From contig JARRPX010000018.1 in NCBI GenBank assembly GCA_037382465.1, positions 1 through 33,037 of the forward strand: a stretch of 33,037 nucleotides of DNA. Reading direction: 5' to 3'. Source of the DNA: Anaerolineales bacterium. Lineage in GTDB: Bacteria; Chloroflexota; Anaerolineae; Anaerolineales; E44-bin32. The notes beneath the pieces are model-generated. The model had not been told where the DNA came from, did not search any database, and saw only the letters and a program-made list of their open reading frames with translations. This document shows, piece by piece, positions 16,256 to 24,721 of this stretch. Within the stretch, counting starts at the first letter, position 1; every line of letters begins with the position of its first letter. The position numbers were made by a program, and so were the translations under genes.

Positions 16256-16991
16256 AAGGAGTCACTCCCATCGTTCCGACGAACGAATCGATTTCCGCCC
16301 CACTCTCGATTGCCGGTTGATAGTTGTCCATTTCCAAAGATTGCTGCAGTAGACCGATGTGCTGCACAAGTGCCTGGTACCCACTTTCGTAATCACCCGT
16401 TATGATCGCATCTACCATCTTCTCGTGATATTCCCATACACGATGCAAGTAATCGTAATCGCTGTATCGTTGATAACCAATCCGCTCGTAAAAAAACCAA
16501 TAAGCCTCTAAAACAGCCTGTAAAATGGGATTGTCGAGCCGCGAGTAAACCGTGAGATGGAGCTGGCGGTGCTCGCTGTGGGGAATCTGTATCGGCGTAC
16601 TTTTCAGGCGCTGCCATGCCCGGTCGACCAACTCCTGCAGCCGCTCTTTGTCTTCATCATGCAGCAATCGCACGGCTTCGTGCCAAAAGCCTGCTTCCAG
16701 ATGGTTGCGCAGCATACCCAGCGAATCGAACAGCCCATTATCGGCTTCCATACCAAATTGCAGCCCGGTGATCAAAGTCGGCAGCAAAGAAAAAGCCTGC
16801 GTTCGTGTTCCGGTTTTTGGCCGTACCTCGACGAAACCCAGGATGCGCGCGACCTCGAGTTGTTCACGAAGTTTGCTTCTACTGATCCCAAGCTTAGCAG
16901 CGATTTTCTTGATTGGTGGAAGCCTCTGGCCGGGCGGCGCGTTCAAGCCTGCGAGGTACGTAAGAAACTCGGATTGCATCGTATCATCCAT
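16248..16991 (-). CDS. GntR family (FCD/FadR-type) transcriptional regulator
   Basis: The N-terminal winged helix (PPIKKIAAKLGISRSKLREQ, then GFVEVRPKTGT) is followed by an all-helical FCD ligand domain. His residues at HRQLH, WEYHEK and LVQHI fit the metal or ligand site of the family. I choose the ATG at 16991, which has AAGG seven bases upstream, over the one at 17018, which has none. This gives 247 residues. It is the first gene of the operon with the two-subunit oxidoreductase, overlapping korA by eight bases, so it probably senses a carboxylate or oxoacid related to that enzyme and controls its own operon. An imperfect palindrome lies about 30 bases upstream. Confidence 0.82.
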   Translation of the reverse strand: MDDTMQSEFLTYLAGLNAPPGQRLPPIKKIAAKLGISRSKLREQLEVARILGFVEVRPKTGTRTQAFSLLPTLITGLQFGMEADNGLFDSLGMLRNHLEAGFWHEAVRLLHDEDKERLQELVDRAWQRLKSTPIQIPHSEHRQLHLTVYSRLDNPILQAVLEAYWFFYERIGYQRYSDYDYLHRVWEYHEKMVDAIITGDYESGYQALVQHIGLLQQSLEMDNYQPAIESGAEIDSFVGTMGVTPYE

Positions 16992-17019
16992 GATATACCT
17001 TGATCGCTGCATAATCATC

Positions 17020-17033
17020 TGACATATATTACA
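17020..17033. promoter_or_regulatory. Palindrome upstream of the GntR gene, possible operator
   Basis: TGACATATATTACA reads TGNNATATATNNCA on both strands. It lies about 30 bases upstream of the regulator start and overlaps a TAATAT sequence that could be the -10 box. A self-regulatory operator is plausible, not shown. Confidence 0.3.
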
Positions 17034-17172
17034 AATCCGATCTTTTAAAGTCTATCGCACGGACATTGGCATGTCAAACCAGGCCAGGCCTGCAGGTTTC
17101 GCGCTGTGTCAGTCTCGCGGCGCGCTGTTCACGAATGCCCCATGGGAATGACCATTCTGGTAAAATGCGGTG

Positions 17173-17826
17173 ATGCTTTTGAGTCGAATTATCCCGATAC
17201 TGCGTATCTGCATTTTATTCGGAGCGACCGTGCTGATGCTGCTCCTGCCGCGTTGGCTGCTCCGGCATCGCTACGCCGATCGCATCCTCGACCCGCAAGA
17301 AGTACCTGCGCGGCCGATCGCCATCGTTCTTGGTGCAGGCTTGAGACGAGACGGCAGGCCGACGACCGTACTGGCGGATCGCGTACGAACCGCCGTTACG
17401 CTGTATCGGTCGGGAAAGACAGGTAAAATCCTCATGAGCGGGTCGTCATCCGCCGGCAAGGATGAACCGCAAGCCATGCGCTCACTGGCCTTGAAACTCG
17501 GCGTGCCGGATGAGGACATCCTCGTCGATCGAGAAGGAATTCGCACATTCGAGACTTGTCTGCGCGCGTCCAAAATTTTTGGCGTAGACCAGGCGCTCAT
17601 CATCACGCAGCGGTTTCATCTGCCGAGGGCGATGGCGCTTTGCGAAGCGCACAACGTTGACGCGATCGGCGTTCCTGCCGACCTGCGCCCCTATCGTTCG
17701 AGCTTTATATGGAACCTACGGGAGATACCTGCCAGTTTGCGAGCCTTCTGGGACGTATATCGACATCATTCCGTAGATGACAAAGAACCGGCGGAGCTGA
17801 GCCCTCAGGAGCCGAATTGCAGTTGA
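17173..17826 (+). CDS. YdcF/SanA (DUF218) family membrane-anchored protein
   Basis: An N-terminal hydrophobic helix (about residues 2-27) anchors a DUF218 domain: AIVLGAGLRRDGRPT, then LYRSGKTGKILMSGSSS, EPQAMRSLALKLGVP, and ITQRFHLPRAMALCEA. SanA/YdcF proteins act at the cell envelope; the reaction is not established. An extended -10 (TGGTAAAAT, 17158-17166) ends only seven bases before the ATG at 17173, so the message may be leaderless; a GTG at 17170 is the alternative start. The stop lies two bases before the next gene. Confidence 0.8.
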   Translation: MLLSRIIPILRICILFGATVLMLLLPRWLLRHRYADRILDPQEVPARPIAIVLGAGLRRDGRPTTVLADRVRTAVTLYRSGKTGKILMSGSSSAGKDEPQAMRSLALKLGVPDEDILVDREGIRTFETCLRASKIFGVDQALIITQRFHLPRAMALCEAHNVDAIGVPADLRPYRSSFIWNLREIPASLRAFWDVYRHHSVDDKEPAELSPQEPNCS

Positions 17827-17827
17827 G

Positions 17828-18394
17828 ATGGAACGTCAGCAGGCGTTGAATTTGCTCCACCAATACGTAAAGAATCAATCCCTCCGGCGCCACATGTACG
17901 CGGTGGAAGCTGCCATGCGAGATTATGCCTTGCGCATGGATGGCGACCCACAGGAATGGGGACTGGCGGGCTTGCTGCACGACTTCGATTGGGAAATTCA
18001 TCCAGACCTGGATTCGCATCCCCAAGACGGTGCGCCGATCCTGCGTCAAAATGGCGTCCCTGAACGCATCGTCCGCTGTGTCCTCAGTCACGCAGATCAC
18101 ACGGGCGTGCCGCGGGAGACGATGATGGATCGCGCACTCCATGCATGTGACGAGATTGCCGGTCTCATCACGGCGGTCGCTCTCGTGCGTCCGTCCAAAT
18201 CGATCCTCGACGTTAAAGTTTCCTCTGTGCGTAAGAAATGGAAGGATCAGCGCTTCGCCGCCAACGTCGATCGCGAGGAGATCGCCTCCGCCGCCGAAGA
18301 ACTCGGGGTGGATTTATGGGATCACGTACAGAACGTTCTCGAATCGATGCAGGCGATCGCTCCTGACCTCGGCCTTGCTGGTGAAGAGCAGTGA
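17828..18394 (+). CDS. HD-domain hydrolase
   Basis: 188 residues with an intact HD site: His22 (RRHMYAV), His51-Asp52 in GLLHDFDWE, and a distal Asp in HACDEIAG. Widespread predicted metal-dependent phosphohydrolase, often annotated only as an HD-domain or HDIG protein. It follows the YdcF/SanA gene by one base and is probably co-transcribed. Substrate unknown. Unlike the HD protein inside the citrate-cleavage operon, its dyad is complete. Confidence 0.8.
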   Translation: MERQQALNLLHQYVKNQSLRRHMYAVEAAMRDYALRMDGDPQEWGLAGLLHDFDWEIHPDLDSHPQDGAPILRQNGVPERIVRCVLSHADHTGVPRETMMDRALHACDEIAGLITAVALVRPSKSILDVKVSSVRKKWKDQRFAANVDREEIASAAEELGVDLWDHVQNVLESMQAIAPDLGLAGEEQ

Positions 18395-18425
18395 AATCGT
18401 GGGTTAATCGTCGAAATATTGCGCC

Positions 18426-18454
18426 TTGGGGTCTTGCACCGCTGCTGGTATAAT
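18426..18454 (+). promoter_or_regulatory. Promoter of the LysM protein gene
   Basis: TTGGGG (18426-18431), 17-base spacer, then TATAAT (18449-18454) preceded by TGG, an extended -10. The gene starts about 40 bases downstream. Confidence 0.55.
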
Positions 18455-18493
18455 GCCACGATCCTAGATCAGGAACGATAAACGAACGAGCCA

Positions 18494-19633
18494 ATGACCA
18501 AATCACCTGAAGCTACGTCCACTGAACCAACGATCTGTCGAATCTGCGGGAGTAAGCTGGGCCCGAATGCCACGCGCTGTGTCGTTTGCGGCACACCCGT
18601 CGGCTCCGAAGGCGGGCAGCGATTTTCCGGCGGATCCCAGGTCACGCTTTCTCTACCGCGTGCGATTGGTTTACTGGCGATTTTTACCTTCCTCGCTGCC
18701 GGCCTGACCTTCGCCGCCACACGGTTGGTTGGATCGGCACCGGGCGAAGAACCGGTAAGCACCCCGACGGATACACCCACGGTGACGGCGACGCTGCAAG
18801 CATCCCCAACGGACACGGTTGCGCCGCCACCGACGGCACTGCCGACGCTCGAATACACCGTAATTGCCAACGATACCTGCATTGCCATTGCCGTACGGTA
18901 TGACATTTCGATCCAATCCATCCTCCAGTCCAATCCGGGCTTGACGGCGGATTGCATCCTCTCCGTCGGCCAAAAAATCAACATCCCGCAGCCGACTCCA
19001 ACGGCTTCTCCGGAACCTACATCGACGCTGCCGCCGGAGGAAGCCACTCGGGCGGCCTGCGAAACGATCACCTACACCGTCGAAGCCAACGACACTCTCA
19101 GCGGCATTGCGCAGAATTACAACGTAGATGTCCGCGCAATTCTGGATTACAACGGGCTGAACAACGAAACCGTCTTCCTCGGACAAATTCTCATCATCCC
19201 CCTTTGCGAACGCCTGCCCACACCCGGACCTTCTCCAACCGCCACACCACCGCCCCCTCATCCGGCGGCGAATCTGCTCCTTCCGCAAGATGGTGCAGCC
19301 TTTACGTTGGCAAACGATACGATTACCCTGCAATGGGCATCCGTCGGCGTTCTACGCGAGAATGAACTTTACGAAGTCACCGTGGTGGATATCACCGAGG
19401 GATCGGGAACTCGACGTATCGTCGGCTACGTAAGCGACACGAAATACATCGTGCCTTCTTCTTTCCGCCCGCAGGAGGAGCTCCCGCACATCATGCGTTG
19501 GTCCGTGCGAGTGGTGCGGCAAGTCGGACTGACGGAAGAAGGCGAGCCGATTTACGAATCAGGCGGCGCCGAAAGCCTGAAACGTGTATTCACCTGGTCG
19601 GGGGCCGCGGTGGAAGCCACACCAGCGCCGTAA
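18494..19633 (+). CDS. Zinc-ribbon, membrane-anchored LysM protein
   Basis: 379 residues. Order of parts: a double CxxC zinc ribbon (CRICG at about 15 and CVVCG at about 28), one transmembrane helix (about 55-77), a Thr/Pro-rich linker, a LysM repeat (YTVIANDTCIAIAVRYDI to GQKINIP), a second Thr/Pro linker, a second LysM (YTVEANDTLSGIAQNYNV to GQILIIP), another Pro-rich linker, and a C-terminal beta-rich domain beginning LLLPQDGAAF. LysM repeats bind N-acetylglucosamine glycans such as peptidoglycan, so the C-terminal part is outside and the zinc ribbon inside. Single-gene transcription unit with its own promoter and terminator. Function beyond wall binding is unknown. Confidence 0.82.
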   Translation: MTKSPEATSTEPTICRICGSKLGPNATRCVVCGTPVGSEGGQRFSGGSQVTLSLPRAIGLLAIFTFLAAGLTFAATRLVGSAPGEEPVSTPTDTPTVTATLQASPTDTVAPPPTALPTLEYTVIANDTCIAIAVRYDISIQSILQSNPGLTADCILSVGQKINIPQPTPTASPEPTSTLPPEEATRAACETITYTVEANDTLSGIAQNYNVDVRAILDYNGLNNETVFLGQILIIPLCERLPTPGPSPTATPPPPHPAANLLLPQDGAAFTLANDTITLQWASVGVLRENELYEVTVVDITEGSGTRRIVGYVSDTKYIVPSSFRPQEELPHIMRWSVRVVRQVGLTEEGEPIYESGGAESLKRVFTWSGAAVEATPAP

Positions 19634-19658
19634 GCAGAAGATCCGACGAATAAAACAG

Positions 19659-19688
19659 AAGGCGGGTTATTACCCGCCTTTTTATTTT
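19659..19688 (+). terminator. Intrinsic terminator between convergent genes
   Basis: The nine-base stem AAGGCGGGT with ACCCGCCTT has a four-base loop and is followed by TTTATTTT. On the other strand it is followed by CTGTTTTATT, so it may also serve the malate dehydrogenase gene. Confidence 0.85.
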
Positions 19689-19722
19689 CCATTTGCTCCC
19701 AATCGCAGATTCGATATACCCG

Positions 19723-20646
19723 CTACAATGGGAGCGCCTCGATCGTTTTGCGTACGCGATCTGCCGATGCTTCCAGCGCGCGCAGTTCCGTTTTATTCAA
19801 ATCATACTCGATGATTTGCTCGACACCATTTTTCCCGAGTTTGACGGGTACGCCGAAGAAGATTCCGGATTGCCCGTACTCCCCATTCAGGTAGGCGGAG
19901 GCAGGAACGATCTTTTTTCGATCGAGCAGGATGGCTTCGACCATTTGCGCCAGGGCTGCAGAAGGAGCGTAGAAAGCGCTGCCGGTTTTCAGTAGAGAAA
20001 CGATCTCCCCACCGCCTTTTCGAGTCCGTTCGATGATGGCTTTCAGTCGCTTGGGTTTCAAGATCTTATCCAGGGGAACACCCGCGACGTTGGAATGATG
20101 GGTGAGCGGCAGCATGTCATCCCCATGCCCGCCGAGAACGTAGCAGTGCACGTTCTTCACGCTGACTTCCAGTTCCATGGCCACGAACGCCCGCATGCGC
20201 GCCGAATCGAGTATGCCCGCTTGGCCGACTATCCGTTCGCACGGCAGGCCGCTTTTTTTCATGGCCAGATAACTCATCGCATCCAAGGGATTGGTGAGGA
20301 TGATATAGATCGCATCCGGAGAGACTGCGACCGAACTCTCCACGGCGCTGGAAACGATTTTTGCATTGGCTGCCAGGAGATCGTCGCGGCTCATGCCCGG
20401 TTTTCTCGGCAAACCTGCGGTGATCACGACAACGTCAGAATCGGCTGACTCCGCATAGCTATTCGAACCGACGACGTGCACATCCGATCCAATTACCGGC
20501 AGCGCCTCCATCAGATCGAGCGCTTTTCCCTGCGGTACACCCTCAACGATATCGATCATGACGATGTCTGCGATCTCTCGCTCGGCAAGCCAATGGGCCG
20601 TCGTTGCACCGGTATGTCCTGCGCCTACGATCGTCACTTTCGCCAT
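19723..20646 (-). CDS. mdh: Malate dehydrogenase (LDH-like type)
   Basis: 307 residues, NAD-dependent malate/oxaloacetate interconversion. GAGHTG at 8-13 binds NAD and an acidic residue follows the second strand (MIDIVEG). The substrate loop GLPRKPGMSRDDLL has Arg where lactate dehydrogenases have Gln, which indicates malate. GGHGDDMLP contains the catalytic His. GGAGGTGAG sits directly before the ATG, a near-perfect ribosome site. It lies 45 bases behind selD on the same strand and probably shares its promoter. It would supply the oxaloacetate-to-malate step next to the citrate-cleavage module. Confidence 0.92.
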   Translation of the reverse strand: MAKVTIVGAGHTGATTAHWLAEREIADIVMIDIVEGVPQGKALDLMEALPVIGSDVHVVGSNSYAESADSDVVVITAGLPRKPGMSRDDLLAANAKIVSSAVESSVAVSPDAIYIILTNPLDAMSYLAMKKSGLPCERIVGQAGILDSARMRAFVAMELEVSVKNVHCYVLGGHGDDMLPLTHHSNVAGVPLDKILKPKRLKAIIERTRKGGGEIVSLLKTGSAFYAPSAALAQMVEAILLDRKKIVPASAYLNGEYGQSGIFFGVPVKLGKNGVEQIIEYDLNKTELRALEASADRVRKTIEALPL

Positions 20647-20691
20647 CTCACCTCCAGAATATCGTCACAAACGACCTGTCTACTACCTATT

Positions 20692-21840
20692 TTATCCAAT
20701 CGAGGAAGCAAACCACAGCCGGTCTGTATGCTGATCGATGCCTGCAAGTTCGAACGCTGTGTCTTCTACGTGAACCCCCTCCCCTTCCTCGACCTGACCG
20801 ACAACCCAAAGAGGCAATCCTTTTTCTTGCCCACTGGAAAGAAACGCGTTCAAGCTGGCCCTTGGGACGCACAAAATCAGTCCGCCGGAAGTCTGTGCGT
20901 CGAATAAAAGCATGCGGCTTTCCTCGTCGATCGAATCCGCGAACGTCACACGCTTCCCGAAATAGGCACGGTTGTCGATGCTGCCACCGGGGAAACTCCA
21001 CGCTTCGGCATACGATCTGGCGTTGGCTAAAAACGGGATCCCTGGCAAATAGAAGCGTAAAGCTACACCTGACGCCTCGGCAATTTCCACACTGTGTCCG
21101 AGCAGACTGTAGCCCGTCACGTCGGTCGCTGCCGTGACGCCAAATTTCCTGGCCAAAACTGATGCTGGTCCGTTCAAACGTGACATCCACAACGTGGCTT
21201 GATCCACGTCCTGCGCTTCGGCGTGGCCATTCTTCAACGCCGTCGTGGTCACCCCCATGCCAAGCGGTTTCGTCAGCACGAGGACGTCCCCACTTCTTGC
21301 GTTGGACTTTGTCATCAATTCGCGTTCCCTGGCAATTCCGATCGCTACGAGACCGTACTTCGGTTCACGATCCTGGATGCTGTGTCCACCCGCGATCACG
21401 GCGCCCGATTCGCGGACCTTTTCCGCCCCGCCGCGTAAAATATCGGATATTACCTCTAGATCCAGATCCGCCGGGAAGGCGGAAATGTTTAAAGCCAGGA
21501 TTGGATCCGCACCCATCGCAAAAAGGTCAGACAGCGCGTTCGCAGCAGCAATCGCGCCGTAATCGTAAGCGTCATCGACCACCGGAGTGAAGAAGTCCGT
21601 CGTGACGACCAACATTCTTTCTTCATCCAGACGCCATACGGCCGCGTCGTCCGGCATACCCAGACCGATGATCAAATCCGGGTATTCCTCGGCGCGGAAT
21701 ATTTCCTGTAGTGGGCGCAGAACCTGCGCGAGCGTCTCCGCGTTTAGCTTAGACGCTCAACCCGCGCAGGAAGAAAGACTGGTCAGCCGAATCTGGCGAC
21801 CAGAACTTCCACGTTCCCCGACGCGCTCTTCGTCCGTCAT
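20692..21840 (-). CDS. selD: Selenide, water dikinase SelD, a UGA-encoded selenoprotein
   Basis: Makes selenophosphate from selenide and ATP for selenocysteine synthesis. The visible uninterrupted frame starts late, at LIIGLGMPDDAAVW, but reading upstream through one TGA (21759-21757) restores the expected N-terminus: IRLTSLSSCAG-Sec-ASKL. This places Sec28 and Lys31 where SelD has its catalytic Cys/Sec and Lys, and forms a CxxU pair with Cys25. No other stop interrupts the frame from the ATG at 21840 (a TTG one codon earlier is possible). The full length is 382 residues. Downstream motifs: TTDFFTPVVDDAYDYG, NALSDLFAMGA, GGHSIQDREPKYG and DVTGYSLLGH. A strong promoter lies upstream and mdh follows. 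A standard annotation would truncate this gene. Confidence 0.9.
21715..21759 (-). other. Bacterial SECIS-like hairpins directly after the selD UGA
   Basis: On the minus strand the UGA is followed by two perfect hairpins. The first pairs GAGCGTCT (21758-21751) with AGACGCTC (21737-21730) around a 13-base loop. The second pairs GCGCAG (21729-21724) with CTGCGC (21720-21715) around the loop GTT. The second loop begins about 33 bases after the UGA and starts with G, which fits the general description of bacterial SECIS elements (a small G-containing apical loop a few tens of bases downstream). A sequence before the UGA (CCTGCGC) could compete for the second stem. Confidence 0.65.
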
Positions 21841-21906
21841 CAATAAAGATTGGCCTTTCCTGAAATCGGGATTACAGACGAGCTGATATGGAGTTCATCA
21901 GTCTGA

Positions 21907-21935
21907 ATTTTAGGCGTTGGGGGTGGTGATGTCAA
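21907..21935 (-). promoter_or_regulatory. Sigma-70-type promoter of selD
   Basis: On the minus strand TTGACA (21935-21930), a 17-base spacer, then TAAAAT (21912-21907). Transcription would start near 21900, about 60 bases before the selD start. Confidence 0.75.
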
Positions 21936-21962
21936 CATGGCGTTTTCCCAGTGTGTGTCGGT

Positions 21963-22853
21963 TTATTGTCCGAGGATATTAGGCAGTTCCGCCAACGCTT
22001 TCGCCAGCCGCGTTCCGTGCCAGGTAATCAAACGTCCGTCGACCGCGACGACGCGGTGGCTTCGAACCGCAGGAGTATCGGCCAATAATTCCTTCAACTC
22101 ATCTACGTCGGGCTTTGAGAAATCATACGGCTCATTGGGGATCAAGATCAATTCCGGAGCCCGTTCGGCCACCTCAGCTGGCAGAACGCGCGGATAGCGA
22201 GTATCGCGCTCTCCCGGCTCTTCTGGCTCGGCTTGCCCCAAGTCCGCCAGCAAGGGATAACGTCGTTCGCGGTCTCCGAACACATTCAGTCCGCCGCAGA
22301 TCCGCAAAACGTTATGGCAGTACGTATCCCAGTTAAAAGTCATCCACCAGGTTCCCACGGAATCGGTTTGCTCCCGCCAGATCGGACAGAACACACGGGC
22401 GGACGGTTCATCCCAGGAGGCGCGCGATACCCAATCCAATGACATCTCGATCGAGCGAAGCCGCTCTCGATTCTCCTGTTCGATATTAAACAAGCGCACC
22501 ATTGCCCAAAGGATTTTAATCGCGTCTTCCACAGAACGCGGGAATGTCAACCACACGGGTATTCCAACCGCTCGTAAATCTTCGATCGTCGATTTTTCGT
22601 TTTCTTCCCGGCCGGCGATCACCAAATCCGGTTTCAGTGCCGCTATAGTTTCCACCGCACTATCCAGGATGCCGCCAACGCGAGTGACGTCCGCAGCGAT
22701 GGCATCCGTCAGAGGGCAATGATCGGTCGCGCCGACCAGCCTGTCACCGATGCCAAGGTCGATCATGCTTTCCGTAAGGGACGGCACAAGGCTCACGACG
22801 CGAGCGGGTACCCCGGAGAGATCCGGAGGTTGAATGAAATCCGGATGATTCAT
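21963..22853 (-). CDS. BtuF-like metal/cobalamin-binding protein without signal peptide
   Basis: 296 residues of the helical-backbone substrate-binding fold (BtuF/FepB-like): RVVSLVPSLTESMIDLG, GATDHCP, then VGGILDSAVETIAALKPDLVIAG. The C-terminal half begins around PSARVFCPIWREQ and contains DTYCHNVLRICGG. The start used overlaps the upstream stop (ATGA). Neither this start nor the frame 17 codons upstream offers a signal peptide or lipobox, so the protein is probably cytoplasmic. No permease or ATPase gene is next to it. Last gene of a long minus-strand run. Confidence 0.72.
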   Translation of the reverse strand: MNHPDFIQPPDLSGVPARVVSLVPSLTESMIDLGIGDRLVGATDHCPLTDAIAADVTRVGGILDSAVETIAALKPDLVIAGREENEKSTIEDLRAVGIPVWLTFPRSVEDAIKILWAMVRLFNIEQENRERLRSIEMSLDWVSRASWDEPSARVFCPIWREQTDSVGTWWMTFNWDTYCHNVLRICGGLNVFGDRERRYPLLADLGQAEPEEPGERDTRYPRVLPAEVAERAPELILIPNEPYDFSKPDVDELKELLADTPAVRSHRVVAVDGRLITWHGTRLAKALAELPNILGQ

Positions 22854-23536
22854 GCCTCGACCCAGCCTTTTCCCAGGGCGATCACGGGTTTCATCGCGCT
22901 CCACACTTCAACGTCTCCTTGTGGACCGAGGGCGAAGATCGCATCGAGCGGCAAACCAACAGCGAAGGCGCGCTCGCGTCCGGCGAGCAGCGCTCGAATT
23001 CGATCGTCTTCCATGGGCGCCGACTCGTCAGGCAGTACGACCGCATTAGGTATCCAATCCAATCCCGGCTTAATGTCGCCATCCAGCGGAGAAAACACCC
23101 AGGAACCCAGGCTCGCGACAACCGGCCCCAGCGCCATGATCATGCGGTCCTGGCGGAAGAAATCGGCTGCAGAATTCCCTGAACCCGAGGGATCGATTTG
23201 AGCAACCCAATCCAGAGCCAACCCACCGGTGAGGATCACGAATCCCGCTTGCGATACGGCCGCAATCGTTTCCTCGTAGCTGAGGTCCCACAAATCGACG
23301 ACCGTCACCTCCACGCCGGTCAGCGTCTCATAGTCATCGAGGAATTCACCTACCGCTTCGAAATCGTCCGAACCCAACGACAGGCAAAGCGGCGGGTAGG
23401 ACAGATCGATAAGCGCCAGCATGCGTTCCATCAACATGGGTGTTTCATCTCCCAAGCTGGGAATGCTGTTGCTGAGCACCAGCCAGCCTTTGGAATCGGG
23501 TTTTCGGAAAGCGGGAAGGGTTTCACTCATTTTCAT
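22850..23536 (-). CDS. Type-1 glutamine-amidotransferase-like / peptidase S51-like protein
   Basis: 228 residues, weakly recognised. The alternation of hydrophobic strands and the segment AGFVILTGG followed by a helix resemble peptidase S51 (cyanophycinase/PepE) and class-I amidotransferase-like proteins. The nucleophile elbow expected as GxSAG instead reads ALGPVVASLG, so a catalytic Ser or Cys is not evident and the protein may be inactive or a binding protein. It overlaps the M20 gene upstream (14 bases) and the BtuF-like gene downstream (4 bases), so all three are coupled. Confidence 0.45.
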   Translation of the reverse strand: MKMSETLPAFRKPDSKGWLVLSNSIPSLGDETPMLMERMLALIDLSYPPLCLSLGSDDFEAVGEFLDDYETLTGVEVTVVDLWDLSYEETIAAVSQAGFVILTGGLALDWVAQIDPSGSGNSAADFFRQDRMIMALGPVVASLGSWVFSPLDGDIKPGLDWIPNAVVLPDESAPMEDDRIRALLAGRERAFAVGLPLDAIFALGPQGDVEVWSAMKPVIALGKGWVEA

Positions 23537-24710
23537 TCAACAACGACCATGCAGCCGCTGCAAGCAACGCGGCCGCTCGAGGTAGAACGGCCTCGTCAAA
23601 ATCGAAGCGAGGATTGTGATGCGATTCGCAAAGACCCTTCTTTCGATTGTTGCTACCCATAAGCATGTAACAGCCCGGAATCGTCTGCATCATGAAAGCC
23701 ATATCCTCGGAAGTCATCGACACTTCAGTTTCACACAAGGTTGCCTTGGGAAACATACTTGCGGCCAGGGTCGCCACTTTGTCGGTCAGTTCTGCGTCGT
23801 TGACCACCGGCGGGGTGAGCTGTTGCATATCGACGTTCGCCGTACAGCCCATCGAAGCCGAAACGCCATTGACGATCTCCTCCACGCGGCGTAGAACCAT
23901 CTTACGCACTTCCGGGACAAATGTGCGAATTGTGCCGCGGAGCTGCACTTGTTCGGGGATCACATTGAAAGTCTCGCCAGCTTGTACCTGCGTTACACTG
24001 ACGACCGCCGATTCGAGAGGATCGACGTTTCTCGAAACGACGGATTGCAAAGCGGTAACCACCTGCGCGGCTGCCAGAACCGGATCGACCGCCTCGTGAG
24101 GGATGGCGCCATGCCCACCTTTGCCCGTTATGCTGATTTCGAATAATTCCGCTCCCGCCATGACCGGTCCCGGCGTGAGGCCGATCCATCCCACGGGTCT
24201 TTCATTCCACAAGTGAAACGCAAGTGCATAATCCGGCTCCGGATCGGCCAACGCCCCCTCGCGAACCATGCCCTCGGCGCCGCCGAGGCCTTCTTCAGCG
24301 GGCTGGAACACGAACTTGACCTTCCCGGCCAACTGATCACGCCTTTCGGCAAGCATCCGGGCGACCGTAATTCCAACGGCCGTATGTCCGTCGTGCCCAC
24401 AGGCATGCATCACGCCGGGAACCGTGGATGCATAGGGAACGTCGTTCGCCTCCTGGATGGGCAGGGCATCCATGTCGAAACGCATCAGAACGACCGGGCC
24501 CGATCGTGAACCTTCCAGCAGCGCTATCACCCCAGTTTGAGCCACTTCCGTACGCACCTGCAGATCGAGCTCATTCATCACAGCGGCGACGATCTTCGCC
24601 GTGCGCTTCTCCTCGAATCCCAATTCCGGATGACGATGAAGGTCACGCCGCCGTGCAACCGTGTCGTTCTTCAGTGATCTGGCATGTTTGGCGAACGCAG
24701 AGTAATCCAA
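23523..24710 (-). CDS. M20 family metal-dependent amidohydrolase
   Basis: 395 residues of the M20D group (hippurate hydrolase, IAA-amino acid hydrolase, N-acetyl-diaminopimelate deacetylase). RRDLHRHPELGFEE opens the protein. Metal ligands appear in MHACGHDGHTA, FQPAEEGLGGA and the late ESHHNPRFDFDE. The dimerisation domain has GGHGAIPHEAVDP. It hydrolyses an N-acyl amino acid; the acyl group and amino acid are unknown. Start is a TTG with AGGA nine bases upstream. It lies 11 bases behind the PIG-L gene. Confidence 0.88.
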   Translation of the reverse strand: MDYSAFAKHARSLKNDTVARRRDLHRHPELGFEEKRTAKIVAAVMNELDLQVRTEVAQTGVIALLEGSRSGPVVLMRFDMDALPIQEANDVPYASTVPGVMHACGHDGHTAVGITVARMLAERRDQLAGKVKFVFQPAEEGLGGAEGMVREGALADPEPDYALAFHLWNERPVGWIGLTPGPVMAGAELFEISITGKGGHGAIPHEAVDPVLAAAQVVTALQSVVSRNVDPLESAVVSVTQVQAGETFNVIPEQVQLRGTIRTFVPEVRKMVLRRVEEIVNGVSASMGCTANVDMQQLTPPVVNDAELTDKVATLAASMFPKATLCETEVSMTSEDMAFMMQTIPGCYMLMGSNNRKKGLCESHHNPRFDFDEAVLPRAAALLAAAAWSLLNENE

Positions 24711-24721
24711 CGCCTTCTTTC

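Noticed and set aside
20692-21675. selD as a normal gene starting at the TTG at 21675
   Set aside because: This start would remove the catalytic N-terminus and has no ribosome site or promoter; reading through the UGA restores the whole expected sequence.
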